Shown here: in pieces, positions 1 through 7,679 of the stretch
Layout of the letters: every line of letters starts with the position of its first letter
Position numbering within the stretch: the stretch's first letter is position 1
Source of the DNA: AB-137-C09 sp964645625
GTDB lineage: Bacteria; Pseudomonadota; Zetaproteobacteria; Mariprofundales; Mariprofundaceae
Length of the DNA stretch: 32,973 bases
NCBI GenBank assembly: GCA_964645625.1
Contig: CAZYAI010000027.1
Location: 1-32,973, forward strand
Direction of reading: 5' to 3'
The notes under the pieces: model-generated
The model's input: only the letters and a program-made list of their open reading frames with translations
What the model was told of the DNA's origin: nothing
Database searches by the model: none
Made by a program: the position numbers and the translations under genes

Positions 1-119
1 TCATGAGGTGAACTGCAACTATTCACTCTTATCTGTGTGCATCTGTGGACTATTATTCCAGCGGTTGCAAATAAATTCACCGACCGCAGGTAATCTATAA
101 GCTATTGATTTTACTGTCT

Positions 120-141
120 GTCCCGTCTTAAAAGGAAAGCC
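120..141 (+). repeat. dispersed 22-bp repeat, copy 1
   Basis: The 22 bases here match 3065-3086 at 20 of 22 positions. The first 17 bases match, with one mismatch at the last base, the reverse complement of 2902-2918, which is the right arm and tail of the terminator behind the PuuD-like gene. Three related copies in 3 kb, all intergenic, suggest a small dispersed repeat. Its family is not recognised. Confidence 0.45.
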
Positions 142-210
142 TAAAATATTGCAGGATTTAGGTATTATGCTTCGTTTGATCCGATACCCAATTTTGCCTC
201 TGTTCTCTGG

Positions 211-231
211 ATTGCGGTTCAAGTCCGCAAT
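211..231. repeat. hairpin, 7-bp stem
   Basis: The bases ATTGCGG (211-217) pair with CCGCAAT (225-231) around a 7-base loop. There is no T-run after either arm, so it is not a typical intrinsic terminator. It could be part of an intergenic repeat family. Confidence 0.4.
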
Positions 232-336
232 GACGTATTATCACTCCAAAAAGCCACGTATATAACCATGCGTGCGTACATCAGCTTGTAACAAAAATCC
301 CCCAATCACGACTGTTTACACCATAAGGAGCAACTT

Positions 337-1383
337 ATGCATGACATTGTTCAACACTATTACGGCACAGAGCTGGAAAGCTCGGCCGACCTTAAAACGA
401 CTGCCTGCTGTGATGCCAGTGCTGTACCTGCCTGGCTAAAACCATTACTGGCAAATATTCACCCTGATGTGCTCTCTCGCTACTACGGCTGCGGTCTGGT
501 ATGCCCTACAGATTTGCAAGGCTGTCGCGTGCTTGATCTTGGTAGCGGTACAGGGCGTGATGTTTACGCGCTGGCGCAATTGGTCGGCAAGGACGGTTCG
601 GTGGTTGGTGTCGATATGACGGACGAACAACTTGCCATTGCCGAACAACACCACGCTTATCACAGCGAAGCATTCGGTTATGACAATGTGCGCTTCATGA
701 AAGGCTATATTGAACAACTGGATCAGCTGGATTTAGAGCCTGGCAGTTTTGATGTCATTGTGTCCAACTGTGTGATCAATTTATCACCCGACAAAGCAGC
801 GGTGCTGCACGGTATTCGCCGTTTGTTAAAAACAGGCGGTGAGTTTTATTTCTCCGACGTCTATGCTGATCGGCGTATTCCTGAGGCGGTGCGTCAAGAC
901 CCCGTGTTGTACGGCGAATGCCTGGGTGGCGCGCTGTATTGGAATGATTTTATTCACTTAGCGCAAAGCAACGGTTTCGCCGATGCACGCCTGGTGGAAG
1001 ACCGTCCGCTGGCAATTACCGATGCCAAACTGGCAGCACGGCTTGGCAATATTCAGTTTTTCTCTGCCACCTATCGCTTATTTCATATCAATGATCTGGA
1101 GCCAGCGTGTGAAGATTATGGTCAGGCGGTAATCTATCGCGGCAGCATGGCACACCACCCCGAGCGTTTTGTGCTAGACAAACACCATAGCATCGAAGCA
1201 GGCAAAGTGTTCCCTGTGTGTGGTAATACCTGGCGCATGCTGCAAGAAAGCCGCTTTGCCCAACATTTTGACTTTATCGGCAACTTCAAACAGCACTATG
1301 GCATTTTTGAAGGCTGCGGCAGTGCTTTGCCTTTTGATCACCAGGAACCAGCAGTAAGCAATAATAACGGCAGTTGCTGTTAA
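337..1383 (+). CDS. arsM: arsenite methyltransferase-like protein (ArsM family)
   Basis: Probably an As(III) S-adenosylmethionine methyltransferase, a cytosolic enzyme that turns arsenite into methylated arsenicals. The 348-residue protein has a class I SAM-binding motif (VLDLGSGTGRD, residues 65-75) and an acidic end of the second strand (GVDMTDEQ, 91-98). Cysteines at 24/25, 52, 145 (in SNCVINLS) and 195 (in GECLGGAL) sit in the family-typical contexts. The 28-residue gap from Cys24 to Cys52 and the 50-residue gap from Cys145 to Cys195 match what I recall for algal ArsM. The chain ends in GSCC, a common ArsM tail. The start is ATG with AAGGAG 7 bases upstream. A DMT-family transporter follows directly. 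No ArsR regulator lies in the window. The substrate is inferred from the family; a related small-molecule methyltransferase is the alternative. Confidence 0.83.
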   Translation: MHDIVQHYYGTELESSADLKTTACCDASAVPAWLKPLLANIHPDVLSRYYGCGLVCPTDLQGCRVLDLGSGTGRDVYALAQLVGKDGSVVGVDMTDEQLAIAEQHHAYHSEAFGYDNVRFMKGYIEQLDQLDLEPGSFDVIVSNCVINLSPDKAAVLHGIRRLLKTGGEFYFSDVYADRRIPEAVRQDPVLYGECLGGALYWNDFIHLAQSNGFADARLVEDRPLAITDAKLAARLGNIQFFSATYRLFHINDLEPACEDYGQAVIYRGSMAHHPERFVLDKHHSIEAGKVFPVCGNTWRMLQESRFAQHFDFIGNFKQHYGIFEGCGSALPFDHQEPAVSNNNGSCC

Positions 1384-1388
1384 CGCGC

Positions 1389-2216
1389 ATGCCAGTGCTT
1401 TGGCTGTTCACGGCGTTTGCGTTGATCGCTTTTGCGGCCAATTCGGTGTTTTGCCGCTTGGCGTTGGCTGATGGTAGCATGGATGCAAGCAGCTTTACCG
1501 TGGTGCGCTTGTTATCGGCAACTATCGTGCTGAGTCTCATCGCCCTGTATCAGCGAGGAGGCAAGGTGCTGGCATACGGAAGCTGGTCGGCGGCAAGTTG
1601 TTTGTTCATCTATGCCGCTGCCTTTTCTTATGCTTACATCAGCCTAGCGACAGCCACAGGTGCGTTGATTTTGTTTGCAGCCGTACAGTTCACGATGATC
1701 GCCGTAGCCATCTGGCAAGGTCAACGTTTACAGCGTTGGGAATGGCTGGGCTTATTGCTTGCTGCGATGGGCTTTGTGTGGTTGACGCTACCAAGTGCCG
1801 AGGCACCTTCATTCAGCGGTTTATGGCTGATGACGCTATCTGGCGTGGCATGGGGCGCATACACCCTGTTGGGTCATCAATCGACCCATGCCGTGCTGGA
1901 TACCACGGCAAACTTCATTCGCACCATGCCTGCGGCAGGCATCCTTGCCCTGTGGATGTTCCCCAGTATGCACAGTTCTTATGCCTCGCTCATGTGGGCA
2001 ATCGCCTCTGGTGGATTGGCTTCTGCTGTGGGTTATGCCGTATGGTACCAAGTGCTGCGCCACCTTAGCACGCCTCGCGCAGCGGTATTACAATTATTGG
2101 TTCCCCTGATTGCCGCCACAGGCGGTGTCATGATTGGCGAGCCTGTCACCATAAATTTAATCATCGCCAGCAGTTTAATCCTTGGCGGCGTATGGCTGGT
2201 TGTCAACGCACGATAA
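1389..2216 (+). CDS. DMT-superfamily (EamA) transporter
   Basis: An inner-membrane protein of the drug/metabolite transporter superfamily with about ten hydrophobic helices arranged as two EamA repeats. The second half carries the typical motifs LSGVAWGAYTLLG and a final helix pair ending LILGGVWLVVNAR. I start it at the ATG at 1389, which begins just before the first helix. A TTG at 1374 in the same frame would instead overlap arsM by 10 bases; neither has a good Shine-Dalgarno. It lies 5 bases after arsM or overlaps it, so the two are almost certainly co-transcribed. That suggests export of an arsenical or related compound, but EamA proteins move many metabolites and the substrate cannot be read from the sequence. 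Confidence 0.8.
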   Translation: MPVLWLFTAFALIAFAANSVFCRLALADGSMDASSFTVVRLLSATIVLSLIALYQRGGKVLAYGSWSAASCLFIYAAAFSYAYISLATATGALILFAAVQFTMIAVAIWQGQRLQRWEWLGLLLAAMGFVWLTLPSAEAPSFSGLWLMTLSGVAWGAYTLLGHQSTHAVLDTTANFIRTMPAAGILALWMFPSMHSSYASLMWAIASGGLASAVGYAVWYQVLRHLSTPRAAVLQLLVPLIAATGGVMIGEPVTINLIIASSLILGGVWLVVNAR

Positions 2217-2259
2217 ATGCGAGGTGCACCATACTTACTAAGCATTATACTAAGTCCCC

Positions 2260-2287
2260 TTGTTAAGCTAGGGTTTGGCGATATTTT
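2260..2287 (+). promoter_or_regulatory. candidate sigma70 promoter for the PuuD-like gene
   Basis: A TTGTTA -35 hexamer (2260-2265), a 16-base spacer and a TATTTT -10 hexamer (2282-2287) lie in the 89-base gap upstream of the gene at 2306. Each hexamer matches consensus at four of six positions. The leader would be only about a dozen bases. This is a prediction by eye. Confidence 0.35.
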
Positions 2288-2305
2288 ATTATCGGAGGTT
2301 TTACG

Positions 2306-2869
2306 ATGAAAATCCTAACGGATCATAAACTCACCCTTATCGCCAGTGTGTTACTGACGATTGCTATCGTTGGCATTGCTGCTGTCACCACAGGTAACAT
2401 CCCAAGTTTGTTTGATGGGGCGCGTTGGTTGCATGTGTTATCAGGTATTCTATGGATTGGTTTACTGTATTACTTTAACTTTGTGCAAGTGCCCGCCATG
2501 GCCTCGCTTTCTGCTAGCACCAAATCGGAATTATTCGCTGATGGCAGTATTGTCCGCCGTGCTTTGCACCTGTTCCGTATGGGAGCTAATTTAACATTGC
2601 TGTTCGGTATTATTCTGTTTGCCCAGCTTGGTGCCAGTGCAGGTTGGGATATTCGCATCGGTGCTTTACTTGCTATCATCATGTGGGCGAATGTTACCTT
2701 TGTTATTTGGCCAAATCAGAAAAAAGTCATTGGTATCGATGAAGCCACTGCCGACGAAAAAGCGGCGGCTGGCAAAAAGGCTTTGGTTGCTTCGCGCATC
2801 AACACCTTGTTGTCACTCCCCATGTTGTTGCTGATGATTGCATCGGCACACTTCCGTATGTTTGGTTGA
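2306..2869 (+). CDS. PuuD / urate-oxidase-N-terminal-like membrane protein
   Basis: A 187-residue inner-membrane protein with about five hydrophobic helices (near 10-30, 41-62, 86-107, 115-134 and 165-183). The segment ARWLHVLSGILWIGLLYYF resembles the start of the membrane domain of urate hydroxylase PuuD (DUF989 family), which carries histidine and WIG-type motifs. The cytochrome c domain found in full-length PuuD is missing, so urate oxidation is not implied; many bacteria carry such short stand-alone versions of unknown role. The start ATG has GGAGG at 7 bases. The gene has its own candidate promoter and ends in a strong terminator, so it is probably a single-gene unit. Confidence 0.72.
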   Translation: MKILTDHKLTLIASVLLTIAIVGIAAVTTGNIPSLFDGARWLHVLSGILWIGLLYYFNFVQVPAMASLSASTKSELFADGSIVRRALHLFRMGANLTLLFGIILFAQLGASAGWDIRIGALLAIIMWANVTFVIWPNQKKVIGIDEATADEKAAAGKKALVASRINTLLSLPMLLLMIASAHFRMFG

Positions 2870-2884
2870 TTGCTACACAACAAA

Positions 2885-2908
2885 AAAGGGGAGCTTCGGC
2901 TCCCTTTT
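2885..2908 (+). terminator. intrinsic terminator after the PuuD-like gene
   Basis: A 10-bp stem (including one G-T pair) runs from AAAGGGGAGC to GCTCCCTTTT and closes on a TTCG tetraloop. The right arm ends in a T-run. It begins 16 bases after the stop codon. The A-run on the left arm means it could also stop transcription from the other strand. Confidence 0.82.
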
Positions 2909-3076
2909 AAGACGGGACGCATGTACACTACAAGACCATCATGTATGGTTGAGGTACGAAACCCAACTTTAAAACAACCATAAGCTATTTAGTTAGCCGT
3001 GCTCTTTTGTTGGGTTTCGTACCTCAACCCAACCTACAATGTCACGCATATCCCTATTGCTTTTGTCCCGCCTTAA
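2907..3076. repeat. nested inverted-repeat element in a gene-free stretch
   Basis: Between the PuuD-like gene and the barrel protein (2870-3218) there is no gene. Inside is a perfect 21-bp inverted repeat, left arm 2947-2967 and right arm 3009-3029, with a 41-base loop. Outside it, 2907-2918 pairs with 3065-3076 at 11 of 12 positions. The layout is that of a non-coding palindromic element or small MITE. The arms contain a motif (GGGTTTCGTACCTCAACCC on the plus strand at 3012-3030) of a kind I associate with intergenic repeats in aquatic proteobacteria and cyanobacteria; that link is from memory. Confidence 0.6.
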
Positions 3077-3086
3077 ACGGAAAGCC
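3065..3086 (+). repeat. dispersed 22-bp repeat, copy 2
   Basis: Twenty of 22 bases match 120-141. The first half is also the outer right arm of the nested inverted repeat. Confidence 0.45.
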
Positions 3087-3218
3087 CTTTTTTGTTGTCT
3101 GTTCAGTCTGGTTTCATGGAACAACCTACAGTGCGCCGCCGCTTTGCTGCCTGTAAGCGTCTCCGTAATGGATTCAAGGATCAGGTAGCCAAAGAAACAA
3201 GCAATGGAGTAGAAGAAT

Positions 3219-3782
3219 ATGAAAAAACATCTATCAGCAGTCATCATGGTGATGGCATTGGGTTATAGCACACAAGCTTATGCGGTGGATCCTTATGTAG
3301 GTGTTGGCTTTGGCGCATTTAACATTGGCACGGGTGTTACCAAAAAAGCAGTAAGCGGTGGTTACATCCAGTTGGGTGATGATTTTTCTGAAAACATCGG
3401 TGGTGAAGTGCGCATTGGTACTTCTGGCAGCACAGGCGAAGAGTTTACGCTGCAATCTCGCGCTAAAATTGATTATTTTGCTGCGGCATTCGTTAAACCT
3501 AAGTTCCAAATCAATGATGCATGGATGGGCTATGGTCTGTTGGGAATCGCTACCCTCAAAGGCAGCTACAGCGAAGTAGGTTTGGCAAAACAGACTAAAA
3601 CACGCACGGGCTATGCTTATGGTGCAGGCGTACAATACCGTTTTGCCGGTCAGTTTGCCGTAGGTGCAGAATACTCCCACATGTTAAGCAAGCCCAAAAC
3701 CAATGCCACAGCGATTCGCACCAACTTTAAGGGCTTGGAATCCAGCGTTTTTACAATTAACGCGAAATATTACCTCTACTAA
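3219..3782 (+). CDS. outer-membrane beta-barrel protein
   Basis: A 187-residue secreted protein. Residues 1-22 form a signal peptide with two lysines, a hydrophobic core and an AYA cleavage site before VDPYVG. The mature part alternates aromatic and polar residues in short strands (YVGVGFGAF, GGYIQLGDDF, GYAYGAGVQYRF, AVGAEYSHML) and ends in a tyrosine (KYYLY), as outer-membrane barrels do for BamA recognition. It fits the small 8-strand OmpA/OmpW-like porin-family fold (OMP_b-brl). The function is unknown. The start ATG has only a weak Shine-Dalgarno (GGAG 11 bases upstream). It stands alone, with an inverted-repeat hairpin behind it. Confidence 0.8.
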   Translation: MKKHLSAVIMVMALGYSTQAYAVDPYVGVGFGAFNIGTGVTKKAVSGGYIQLGDDFSENIGGEVRIGTSGSTGEEFTLQSRAKIDYFAAAFVKPKFQINDAWMGYGLLGIATLKGSYSEVGLAKQTKTRTGYAYGAGVQYRFAGQFAVGAEYSHMLSKPKTNATAIRTNFKGLESSVFTINAKYYLY

Positions 3783-3818
3783 TCACTATTTGATTATTTT
3801 TATAATCTGATTATGTTT

Positions 3819-3851
3819 CATGGTGTTGCGCGCATGACGTGCAACACCATG
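3819..3851. terminator. 11-bp hairpin between the barrel gene and pepA
   Basis: CATGGTGTTGC (3819-3829) pairs perfectly with GCAACACCATG (3841-3851) around an 11-base loop. No T-run follows, so it may be a weak terminator, an mRNA-protecting stem or a leader structure. A perfect TATAAT at 3801-3806 lies just upstream, so a transcript starting near 3813 would begin with this stem; no good -35 goes with it. Confidence 0.5.
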
Positions 3852-3861
3852 GCTATGAAAG

Positions 3862-3880
3862 TGGTACGGCTGACGTACCA
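3862..3880 (+). promoter_or_regulatory. hairpin just upstream of the pepA ribosome-binding site
   Basis: TGGTACG (3862-3868) pairs with CGTACCA (3874-3880) around a 5-base loop. It ends one base before the AAAGGA Shine-Dalgarno (3882-3887). The position would suit control of translation or binding of a dimeric regulator, but no such role is shown. Confidence 0.4.
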
Positions 3881-3894
3881 TAAAGGATTATTTG

Positions 3895-5442
3895 ATGATT
3901 GATGTAACGCTGCGCGCTGGCATGTTGGAAAAACGTAGGGAAGATGCGGTAGTCATCCCCTTGCTTGCTGGCAGAAAATTTACCGCAGTATGTGATCACT
4001 TACCCGAAGAGACCGCTGAATACCTCAAAACCTTTTTGCGCAACTTTGATAATAAAGGTGACTTTGGCGACATCCACACCTTATACCAAGTCCCTGGCTT
4101 GCATTGTTATCGTCTCATTTTACTTGGTGCAGGTGAAGAAAAATCACTAACGCTGGATGGCTTACGTCGTTTAGCGGCCAAAGCAAGTCGCGCATTGGAA
4201 AAAAGTGGTGCTCGTTCGGCAGCATTATACCTTGCCGATGCCGAAGTCCGTGGCACTTCACTGGCTGATCGTGTGCAAGCAGTGAGCGAGGGAATCACCC
4301 TTGGGCTTTATACCTTCAAACATTACCAAACGAAAAAGAATGAACAACATCGTCCACTGCAACGTGCCTTGGTGATGATCTTAGACCGCACGCGTGAAAC
4401 CATGGCACGCTGTCAGCAAGCTTTGGTGCGTGGCTCATCCATCGCCGAAGGGGTGAACTTTGCACGCGATCTGGCAAACCAACCTGGTAATGTGTGTACA
4501 CCCGAATACATTGCTGAGCAGGCGTTGGGCTTGCAAGACGATCACATCAGTGTTGAAGTGATGGATAAAGCCGCCATTGAAGCGGCAGGCTTTCGCGCAC
4601 TACTTGCCGTCAACCAAGGTTCCGCCAAAGAACCGCGCTTTATCGTCCTGCGTTACAATGGCGCAGAAGATGATAGCGCACCTATTGCCTTAGTTGGCAA
4701 AGGACTAACCTTTGATGCTGGTGGCATCAGCATCAAACCTGGGCCTCAGATGGATGAGATGAAGTACGATATGTGCGGTTCAGCCACTGTGTTGGGGATT
4801 TTTAAGGCTGCTAACACCTTAGGCTTAAAGGCGAACCTGCTGGGTGTGATTCCATCGACCGAAAACCTGTTGGGTGCTGCTGCATTTAAGCCAGGCGACA
4901 TCATCACCGCCTACAATGGTACGACGATTGAAGTGCTCAATACCGATGCCGAGGGACGTTTGATTTTGGCTGATGCCTTGGCTTGGGCAGCCGAACAAAA
5001 CCCTGCTGAAATCATTGATTTTGCTACCTTAACAGGTGCTTGCGTTATTGCTTTAGGCAGCCAAGCCAGTGGACTGATGGGCAACCACAAACCGCTAATC
5101 AAAGCCTTGAGCGCGGCAGGTGAACGCAGTCATGATCGGGTATGGGAACTGCCAATGTATCAAGAGTATCAAAAACAAATTAAGAGTCATATTGCTGACA
5201 TCCGCAATATTGGTGGTCGCGAAGCGGGTACGATTACGGCGGCATGCTTTTTATCACGCTTTATTGGCGAATACCATTGGGCGCATGTTGATATTGCTGG
5301 CACAGCGTGGAATATGGCTGGTGATGCGCTCGCAGCTAAAGGTGCAACAGGTGCGGGTGTGCGGTTGACGCTGGATTACTTGATGCATCGTTTTGCTATT
5401 GATGATCATTCCGAAGCTACTACAGCGGACGCGGATTCTTGA
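3895..5442 (+). CDS. pepA: cytosol aminopeptidase (leucyl aminopeptidase, M17)
   Basis: A hexameric, two-metal aminopeptidase that removes N-terminal residues, especially leucine, from peptides in the cytosol. The protein is 515 residues, the normal length. The variable N-terminal domain comes first, then the catalytic domain: VGKGLTFDAGGISIKPG (about 267-283) supplies metal ligands and the catalytic lysine, and the family signature NTDAEGRL is at 349-356. I choose the ATG at 3895, with AAAGGA 7 bases upstream, over an in-frame TTG one codon earlier. The stop overlaps the TTG start of the next gene, so pepA appears to head the PAP2-cbiC-cobA-cbiD run. PepA also binds DNA in E. coli, so the leader hairpins could be relevant; this is speculation. 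Confidence 0.95.
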   Translation: MIDVTLRAGMLEKRREDAVVIPLLAGRKFTAVCDHLPEETAEYLKTFLRNFDNKGDFGDIHTLYQVPGLHCYRLILLGAGEEKSLTLDGLRRLAAKASRALEKSGARSAALYLADAEVRGTSLADRVQAVSEGITLGLYTFKHYQTKKNEQHRPLQRALVMILDRTRETMARCQQALVRGSSIAEGVNFARDLANQPGNVCTPEYIAEQALGLQDDHISVEVMDKAAIEAAGFRALLAVNQGSAKEPRFIVLRYNGAEDDSAPIALVGKGLTFDAGGISIKPGPQMDEMKYDMCGSATVLGIFKAANTLGLKANLLGVIPSTENLLGAAAFKPGDIITAYNGTTIEVLNTDAEGRLILADALAWAAEQNPAEIIDFATLTGACVIALGSQASGLMGNHKPLIKALSAAGERSHDRVWELPMYQEYQKQIKSHIADIRNIGGREAGTITAACFLSRFIGEYHWAHVDIAGTAWNMAGDALAAKGATGAGVRLTLDYLMHRFAIDDHSEATTADADS

Positions 5443-6215
5443 AACCGCGCATAACGATGGCCATACCTTTGGGTATGGTCATCGCCTTGCTGCTCACCTT
5501 ACCTATTTACCTCAATAATATCGCGCTATTTCGCTGGATTAACGGCTATGCCCATGATCTATTGGATCTACCGATGGGTATTCTCAGCGGTTTTGGCGAT
5601 GGTTTGGTCATTGCTTTGGTGGTTGGTATCGTCATGTTTTACCGCTTACGTGCTGGTACGGCGGCATTATTGGCGTTTATTGCATCAGGCATCATTGCCC
5701 AAGCGATTAAACGTTCGTTTGATATGCCACGTCCACCAGCTTTGTTGGATCATGTTCATGTTTTGGGGCATGCGCTACAAAGTCATAGCTTTCCTTCGGG
5801 GCATGCAACATCCTGTGGCGTAATGTTGGTGCTGGCATTTTTGTTATGGTCACCGAAGAACTGGCGCGCTTGGTTATTTGCCGCGCCGTTTGCCTTAGCA
5901 GCCATAGGGCGCGTCTATGGCGGCGTACATTTTCCACTCGATGTGTGGGTAGGTCTGTTAATTGGTGTCGCTACCATGTTGCTATGCTGGCGACTATCGG
6001 CTTCGTGGCCGTGTGAGCAATGGTTGGCATCGCCGTGGTTGCCACGCATATTGGGCAGCATTGTATTGATTGAAGCGGCGGTATTGGGTTTGGGTTATCA
6101 TATTCAACCTGCCACGGCGCATCCGCTATTATTGGCTTTGCCCGTAACCGCTTTAGTAATATTATGGCACTATTGGAAGCAGCATATCGCTGCCGTGCCA
6201 CGAGGTAATGAATGA
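5439..6215 (+). CDS. PAP2-superfamily membrane phosphatase
   Basis: An integral membrane acid phosphatase of the PAP2/lipid phosphate phosphatase type. All three motifs are present: KRSFDMPRP (91-99), SFPSGH (117-122) and GRVYGGVHFPLD (157-168, with Arg158, His164 and Asp168). Hydrophobic helices lie before, between and after them, and about 80 residues of membrane segments follow. Likely substrates are undecaprenyl pyrophosphate or phosphatidylglycerol phosphate, but the specificity cannot be read off. The start is TTG overlapping the pepA stop (TTGA); an ATG at 5457 is the alternative, and neither has a clear Shine-Dalgarno. It ends in a 4-base overlap with cbiC, so it is translationally linked to cobalamin genes. 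Confidence 0.85.
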   Translation: MKPRITMAIPLGMVIALLLTLPIYLNNIALFRWINGYAHDLLDLPMGILSGFGDGLVIALVVGIVMFYRLRAGTAALLAFIASGIIAQAIKRSFDMPRPPALLDHVHVLGHALQSHSFPSGHATSCGVMLVLAFLLWSPKNWRAWLFAAPFALAAIGRVYGGVHFPLDVWVGLLIGVATMLLCWRLSASWPCEQWLASPWLPRILGSIVLIEAAVLGLGYHIQPATAHPLLLALPVTALVILWHYWKQHIAAVPRGNE

Positions 6216-6904
6216 GCGAACAAACAATGACCAATACTCCGCAATGCAATACTGTAACGGAACAAATGACCCAAGCGGGGCAACAAATTGAGCATGGTTC
6301 GTTTGCTATCGTTGACGCTGAAGCGGGTGATCGCAGCGCCTACACCACAGAGCAATGGCCGTTAGTACGACGCATGATTCATGCTACGGCAGACTTTGAG
6401 TTCAACGGTTTGACGGAATTTCATCCGCAAGCGATGCAAGCGGGCTTGGCTGCGATTCAGGCTGGCGCAGCGATTATTGCCGATGTTGATATGATCTGTG
6501 TTGGTTTATCGCGCCCACGTTTGGCGCATTTTGGTGTGCAAGCACAGCAATTTATTGCTGATGACGATGTGATCGCCTCAGCCAAAGAAGAAAACACCAC
6601 CCGCGCTGTACAAGCCATGCGTAAAGCATGGCGTTTAGGTCTGCTCGATGGTGCTATCATCGGCATTGGCAACGCGCCAACGGCATTGCTTGAAGTGTTG
6701 CGCTTAATCAAAGAAGAAGGTGTCAAACCAGCCCTGATCGTTGGCATGCCCGTGGGCTTTGTTTCTGCTGAAGAATCCAAAGATGCACTTGCCAACTGCG
6801 ACGCTGTGCCGTGGGTAATTACACGCGGTCGCAAAGGTGGTTCCACCTTGGTGGTATCTGCCATTCACGCCATGCTTGCCTTGGCTGAGCAACAACGTGG
6901 ATAG
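6212..6904 (+). CDS. cbiC: precorrin-8X methylmutase
   Basis: Moves the C-11 methyl group of (cobalt-)precorrin-8 to C-12, giving hydrogenobyrinic or cobyrinic acid. The 230-residue protein has the family core: SFAIVDAEAG, the RMIHATADFEF segment with the catalytic histidine at 57, the SRPRLAHFGV region, and the C-terminal PALIVGMPVGFVSAEESK. The first 25 residues are a somewhat long polar leader. Because cbiD (anaerobic-route type) follows, I use the name cbiC rather than cobH. The start overlaps the PAP2 stop (ATGA), and the end overlaps the likely GTG start of cobA by 8 bases. Confidence 0.93.
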   Translation: MSEQTMTNTPQCNTVTEQMTQAGQQIEHGSFAIVDAEAGDRSAYTTEQWPLVRRMIHATADFEFNGLTEFHPQAMQAGLAAIQAGAAIIADVDMICVGLSRPRLAHFGVQAQQFIADDDVIASAKEENTTRAVQAMRKAWRLGLLDGAIIGIGNAPTALLEVLRLIKEEGVKPALIVGMPVGFVSAEESKDALANCDAVPWVITRGRKGGSTLVVSAIHAMLALAEQQRG

Positions 6905-7679
6905 CAACATCAACAGCACACCAAAGATAGCGTTGGATTCCCCACTACAATCAGGTGAAGTGGCATTGGTCGGCGCAGGTCCTGGTGATGCTGCTTTACT
7001 GACCTTAGCAGCGGCGCGTTTAATTGCCGATTGTGATGTCATTGTGTATGACGCATTGGTGAGCGATACCATTATGGCTCTGGCAGACGCGCAGGCAGAA
7101 CATGTGTTTGCTGGTAAGCGTGGTGGTAAGCCATCCGCCAGCCAGCAAGATATTTGCCAGCAACTGGTGGCGTTAGCGAAGCAAGGCAAGCGTGTGGTGC
7201 GGCTAAAAGGAGGCGACCCCTTCGTTTTTGGACGTGGTGGCGAAGAAATTCGTGTACTGGCTGCGGCAGGCGTGCCTTTTCGTGTGATCCCAGGTATCAC
7301 CTCAGGGATTGCAGCACCTGCGATGGCGGGGATTCCTGTCACCGACCGCACGGTGAATGCCTCACTGGCCTTCCTTACAGGGCATGAGGCAGAAGGCACG
7401 TCACGGTTGGATTGGCAGGCCTTGGTGCGCGCCTTCCCTGTGTTGGTGATTTATATGGGAACGCGGAACTTGCCGCGTATTGCTGCACAGTTGGCCGAAG
7501 CTGGCATGGCAAAAGATACTCCTGTAGCTATTTTACATGCTGTTAGCACCCCTGAGGAGCAGCAGGATTTCGGCACCCTAGCGGAGGCAATGGCTGGAAG
7601 CTTGGTCGGTGTTTCACCATCCATTATTGTCATTGGTGGCGTCGTCGGTGAACGCCGTTCATGGCGTGAACTATCATGA
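6897..7679 (+). CDS. cobA: uroporphyrinogen-III C-methyltransferase (SUMT)
   Basis: Adds methyl groups from SAM to C-2 and C-7 of uroporphyrinogen III to make precorrin-2, the branch point to cobalamin and siroheme. It is a single-domain enzyme of 260 residues without the CysG dehydrogenase part. Motifs: VGAGPGD (25-31), VRLKGGDPFVFGRGGEE (101-117), PGITSGIAAPAMAGIPVTDR and the YMGTRN segment near the C-terminus. The open frame extends further upstream, but homologues begin shortly before the VGAGPGD strand, so I choose GTG at 6897; a TTG at 6933 is possible. It overlaps cbiC by 8 bases and cbiD by 4 (ATGA). Confidence 0.92.
   Translation: MDSNINSTPKIALDSPLQSGEVALVGAGPGDAALLTLAAARLIADCDVIVYDALVSDTIMALADAQAEHVFAGKRGGKPSASQQDICQQLVALAKQGKRVVRLKGGDPFVFGRGGEEIRVLAAAGVPFRVIPGITSGIAAPAMAGIPVTDRTVNASLAFLTGHEAEGTSRLDWQALVRAFPVLVIYMGTRNLPRIAAQLAEAGMAKDTPVAILHAVSTPEEQQDFGTLAEAMAGSLVGVSPSIIVIGGVVGERRSWRELS

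Larger units (their letters stand above)
1..336. other. gene-free region upstream of arsM
   Basis: No convincing gene is seen here. A 67-codon open frame on the minus strand (19-222) has no Shine-Dalgarno sequence and no recognisable protein character, so I treat it as chance. The stretch holds a copy of a dispersed 22-bp repeat (120-141), a 6-bp stem around 140-162 and a 7-bp hairpin at 211-231. The arsM Shine-Dalgarno (AAGGAG, 324-329) is at the right end. No convincing promoter or ArsR-type operator was recognised. Confidence 0.6.

Noticed and set aside
19..222. 67-codon minus-strand frame at the window start
   Set aside because: No ribosome-binding site; it spans a dispersed repeat and a hairpin, so it is probably non-coding.
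6150..6260. B12 riboswitch before cbiC
   Set aside because: There is no intergenic space between the PAP2 gene and cbiC, and no B12-box-like sequence was seen.
6704..7399. 231-codon minus-strand open frame
   Set aside because: It lies antisense to cbiC and cobA, has no ribosome-binding site and its composition is that of a reversed coding strand.
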